NCBI GenBank assembly: GCA_945787925.1
Contig: CALZJY010000088.1
Coordinates: forward strand, 1 to 7,610
From: an uncultured Anaerosporobacter sp.
Lineage (GTDB): Bacteria > Bacillota > Clostridia > Lachnospirales > Lachnospiraceae
DNA length: 7,610 bases
Direction of reading: 5' to 3'
Part shown: positions 6,606 to 7,610 of the stretch, piece after piece
How the letters are laid out: each line of letters opens with the position of its first letter
Numbering within the stretch: position 1 is the first letter of the stretch
The notes under the pieces: model-generated
Database searches by the model: none
Seen by the model: the letters and a program-made list of their open reading frames with translations, nothing else
What the model was told of the DNA's origin: nothing
Translations under genes and position numbers: made by a program

Positions 6606-6718
6606 TTTATTTTCGTAATTGTCTTGTTTATCGCGGATAATCTGCGTGAACAATTAACAATATAAATTTATTACAATTTATTGTAATAGCATTAATAACC
6701 CAAGGAGGTGAAATGACA
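6606..6718 (+). promoter_or_regulatory. ffh-rpsP spacer with several dyads
   Basis: This 113-base gap contains AATTGT (6617-6622) and ACAATT (6650-6655) as outer arms. Between them are two mutually exclusive inner hairpins: TTATC-GCG-GATAA (6628-6640), or CGCGGA (6632-6637) with TCTGCG (6641-6646) using one G-U pair. Farther on, TATTACAA (6669-6676) and TTGTAATA (6681-6688) form a perfect 8-bp dyad with a 4-base loop. I find no U-tract and no convincing promoter boxes. These could be leader structures affecting S16 translation or merely AT-rich chance; the dyads are seen, the function is not. Confidence 0.35.
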
Positions 6719-6961
6719 ATGGCAGTAAAAATTCGTTTAAAAAGAATGGGACAAAAGAAAGCTCCTTTCTATAGAATTATCGTAGCTGATTCTAGATCTC
6801 CAAGAGATGGTAAATTCATCGACCAAATCGGAACTTATGATCCAACAGTTGAGCCAAGCGCTTTCAACGTTGATGAAGAAGCTGCTAAAAAATGGTTAGC
6901 AAACGGTGCACAACCAACTGATACAGTAAACAAATTATTCAAAAATGCTGGTATCCTTTAA
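6719..6961 (+). CDS. rpsP: 30S ribosomal protein S16
   Basis: This 80-residue protein is a structural component of the small ribosomal subunit that helps assemble 16S rRNA. It shows the family start MAVKIRLKRMG, then KKAPFYRIIVADSRSPRDGKF (positions about 11-31), IDQIGTYDP and WLANGAQPTDTV, at the normal length of about 80 residues. Two in-frame ATGs exist, at 6713 and 6719. I prefer 6719 because homologues begin MAVKIRL and because the extended Shine-Dalgarno AAGGAGGTGA (6702-6711) ends 7 bases before it, whereas the 6713 ATG would lie only 1 base after it. Alanine is often coded by GCT here, whereas GCA dominates in the decarboxylase genes, consistent with high-expression codon choice. It is followed within 10 bases by a terminator-like hairpin. 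Confidence 0.98.
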   Translation: MAVKIRLKRMGQKKAPFYRIIVADSRSPRDGKFIDQIGTYDPTVEPSAFNVDEEAAKKWLANGAQPTDTVNKLFKNAGIL

Positions 6962-6970
6962 TTCATAACT

Positions 6971-6999
6971 GGGAAATGAGCTTGCTCGTTTCCCTTTTG
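6971..6999 (+). terminator. Probable terminator after rpsP
   Basis: GGGAAATGAGC (6971-6981) pairs with GCTCGTTTCCC (6984-6994) through 10-11 pairs including one U-G wobble, with a very short loop, followed by TTTTGT. It starts 9 bases after the rpsP stop codon. The U-run is only four bases, so termination may be partial, letting some transcription continue into khpA, for which I see no good promoter. Confidence 0.65.
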
Positions 7000-7023
7000 T
7001 GGCAGCATAACTAGTTTGATTTT

Positions 7024-7057
7024 AGACAAGTGAATGGGGAAACTCATTCGCTTGTCT
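7024..7057 (+). repeat. 15-bp hairpin with GAAA tetraloop
   Basis: AGACAAGTGAATGGG (7024-7038) folds onto CTCATTCGCTTGTCT (7043-7057), leaving the loop GAAA (7039-7042). Thirteen pairs are Watson-Crick and two are G-U wobbles (7031 with 7050, and 7037 with 7044). A GNRA tetraloop closed by G-C plus wobble pairs suggests selection at the RNA level. No U-tract follows (GTTATTTG), so it does not look like a classic terminator. It may be an mRNA processing or stability element upstream of khpA. Confidence 0.6.
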
Positions 7058-7098
7058 GTTATTTGCAGATTTCAATTTTTGTTTACTCCCTATCGTTG

Positions 7099-7112
7099 CT
7101 TAAATATTTAAG
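7099..7112. promoter_or_regulatory. 14-bp perfect palindrome before khpA
   Basis: CTTAAATATTTAAG reads identically on both strands with no spacer. It sits immediately 5' of the khpA ribosome binding site (GAGGTGAG, 7115-7122) and 15 bases before the start codon. It could be a DNA operator or, as RNA, an AU-rich fold near the ribosome binding site. AT-rich sequence makes chance palindromes more likely, so the role is only suggested. Confidence 0.35.
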
Positions 7113-7127
7113 TCGAGGTGAGAGATA

Positions 7128-7358
7128 ATGAAAGAATTAGTTGAAGTAATTGCTATGTCGCTAGTTGATCATCCAGAGGAAGTTGTAGTTACGGAAAACG
7201 AAACTGATGATTCAATCACGATTGAATTAAAGGTTGCAACGGACGATATGGGAAAAGTAATCGGCAAACAAGGCCGTATTGCAAAAGCCATTCGTACAGT
7301 TGTGAAAGCCGCTGCGACAAAAGATGAAAAGAAAGTTATTGTGGATATTGCGCAATAA
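7128..7358 (+). CDS. khpA: KH-domain RNA-binding protein KhpA (YlqC)
   Basis: This 76-residue protein is a single KH domain. KhpA binds RNA, pairs with KhpB (EloR/Jag) in several Firmicutes, and affects cell elongation and division there. The KH signature GKVIGKQGRIAKAIRTVV (about residues 42-59) contains the GxxG loop GKQG that contacts RNA. The start MKELVEVIAMSLVDHPEEV and the length of about 75-80 match the family. GAGGTG (7115-7120) lies 7 bases before the ATG. Its position after ffh-rpsP is the conserved Firmicute arrangement. Here it is separated from rpsP by 166 bases with two hairpins and followed directly by a strong terminator, so it may be expressed partly apart from rpsP and is the last gene of the block. 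Confidence 0.95.
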   Translation: MKELVEVIAMSLVDHPEEVVVTENETDDSITIELKVATDDMGKVIGKQGRIAKAIRTVVKAAATKDEKKVIVDIAQ

Positions 7359-7367
7359 TGCTGATAG

Positions 7368-7401
7368 AGCCTTTATCTGTTTTTACAGATAAGGGCTTTT
7401 T
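7368..7401 (+). terminator. Strong rho-independent terminator after khpA
   Basis: AGCCTTTATCTGT (7368-7380) pairs with ACAGATAAGGGCT (7385-7397) through 13 pairs including one G-U, around a TTTT loop, followed directly by a T-run (7397-7401). It begins 10 bases after the khpA stop codon. It ends the ylxM-ffh-rpsP-khpA block and separates it from the MerR-type gene. Confidence 0.92.
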
Positions 7402-7451
7402 ATATAGATTAAAAACTATTTGGAGCAAGAGTGAGGAGATGGGAGAAGGAT

Positions 7452-7610
7452 ATGTTTTCTATTGGTGAGTTTTCAAGATTAACACAAATGTCCATCCGTA
7501 TGCTTCGGTATTATGATGAAATGGGACTGTTAAAACCTGTAGAGGTAAATTCTGAGAGCGGGTATCGTTTTTATAGTGCAAGTCAGATTGAGACGTTGCA
7601 ACGAATTCAG
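7452..7610 (+). CDS. MerR-family transcriptional regulator, N-terminal part
   Basis: The first 53 codons of a MerR-type regulator are present; the gene runs off the window end. MerR proteins are dimeric DNA-binding activators or repressors that respond to drugs, metals or stress through a C-terminal domain, which is not visible here. The winged-helix DNA-binding domain is clear: MFSIGEFSRLTQMSIRMLRYY (1-21), then YDEMGLLKP (21-29) and GYRFYSASQIETLQRI (37-52). This pattern resembles multidrug-sensing BmrR/BltR-like members, but the effector cannot be inferred. The likely ribosome binding site is GGGAG (7441-7445), 6 bases upstream of the ATG. An in-frame GTG at 7431 would add seven residues and is less likely, since homologues start at MFxIGEFS. 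The gene lies 50 bases after the khpA terminator and so is probably an independent unit, although I see no clear promoter or MerR-type operator in that gap. Confidence 0.92.
   Translation, partial: MFSIGEFSRLTQMSIRMLRYYDEMGLLKPVEVNSESGYRFYSASQIETLQRIQ

Noticed and set aside
6713..6718. ATG at 6713 as the rpsP start
   Set aside because: It is too close to the extended Shine-Dalgarno sequence; S16 proteins begin MAVKIRL, which matches the ATG at 6719.
7063..7106. Possible promoter for khpA
   Set aside because: Candidate boxes such as TTGTTT (7079-7084) with TAAATA (7101-7106) match only half the consensus, so I do not call one.

Overview
The window is about 7.6 kb of AT-rich chromosomal DNA that looks like a low-GC anaerobic Firmicute, most likely a Clostridia member near Lachnospiraceae. 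The case rests on strong AGGAGG-type ribosome binding sites, a biotin-dependent sodium-pump decarboxylase cluster with a lipoprotein-type OadG, and the Firmicute gene order ylxM-ffh-rpsP-khpA. The genus assignment is inference. All genes lie on the + strand, packed with short gaps, and no mobile element, CRISPR array, tRNA or rRNA was seen.

Region 1 (2-4586) is the 3' part of one apparent operon. It encodes the C-terminal half of a CoA-ester carboxyltransferase (12S/PccB/MmdA type, cut by the window edge), an OadG-family small membrane subunit made as a lipoprotein, a 122-residue biotin carrier, the multi-pass sodium-translocating beta subunit OadB, and an OadA/5S-type keto-acid carboxyltransferase with no biotin domain of its own. 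A hairpin at 4606-4641 probably ends the transcript. One biotin carrier and one sodium pump are therefore encoded with two different carboxyltransferases. One is of the type acting on a carboxylated acyl-CoA, the other of the type acting on oxaloacetate/pyruvate. The set could work as a sodium-pumping decarboxylase with two entry substrates, as a transcarboxylase (12S + 5S + 1.3S-like parts), or as both.

Region 2 (4587-4840) is a 254-base AT-rich gap. It holds the operon terminator, a clear sigma-A promoter (TTGACA, 17 bases, TATACT) and a short dyad in the predicted leader just before the ylxM ribosome binding site.

Region 3 (4841-7401) is the signal-recognition/translation cluster: ylxM, ffh, rpsP (ribosomal protein S16) and khpA (KH-domain RNA-binding protein). 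Its intergenic gaps are structured. There are dyads between ffh and rpsP. Between rpsP and khpA lie a probable terminator hairpin, a 15-bp hairpin capped by a GAAA tetraloop, and a 14-bp perfect palindrome. A strong terminator follows khpA, so rimM and trmD, which follow this block in Bacillus, are not next in line here. The window closes with the first 53 codons of a MerR-family regulator.

Nothing here is a clearly new system. The points most worth a second look are the composite two-carboxyltransferase sodium-pump operon, its OadG lipoprotein with an added extracytoplasmic domain, and the structured rpsP-khpA spacer.
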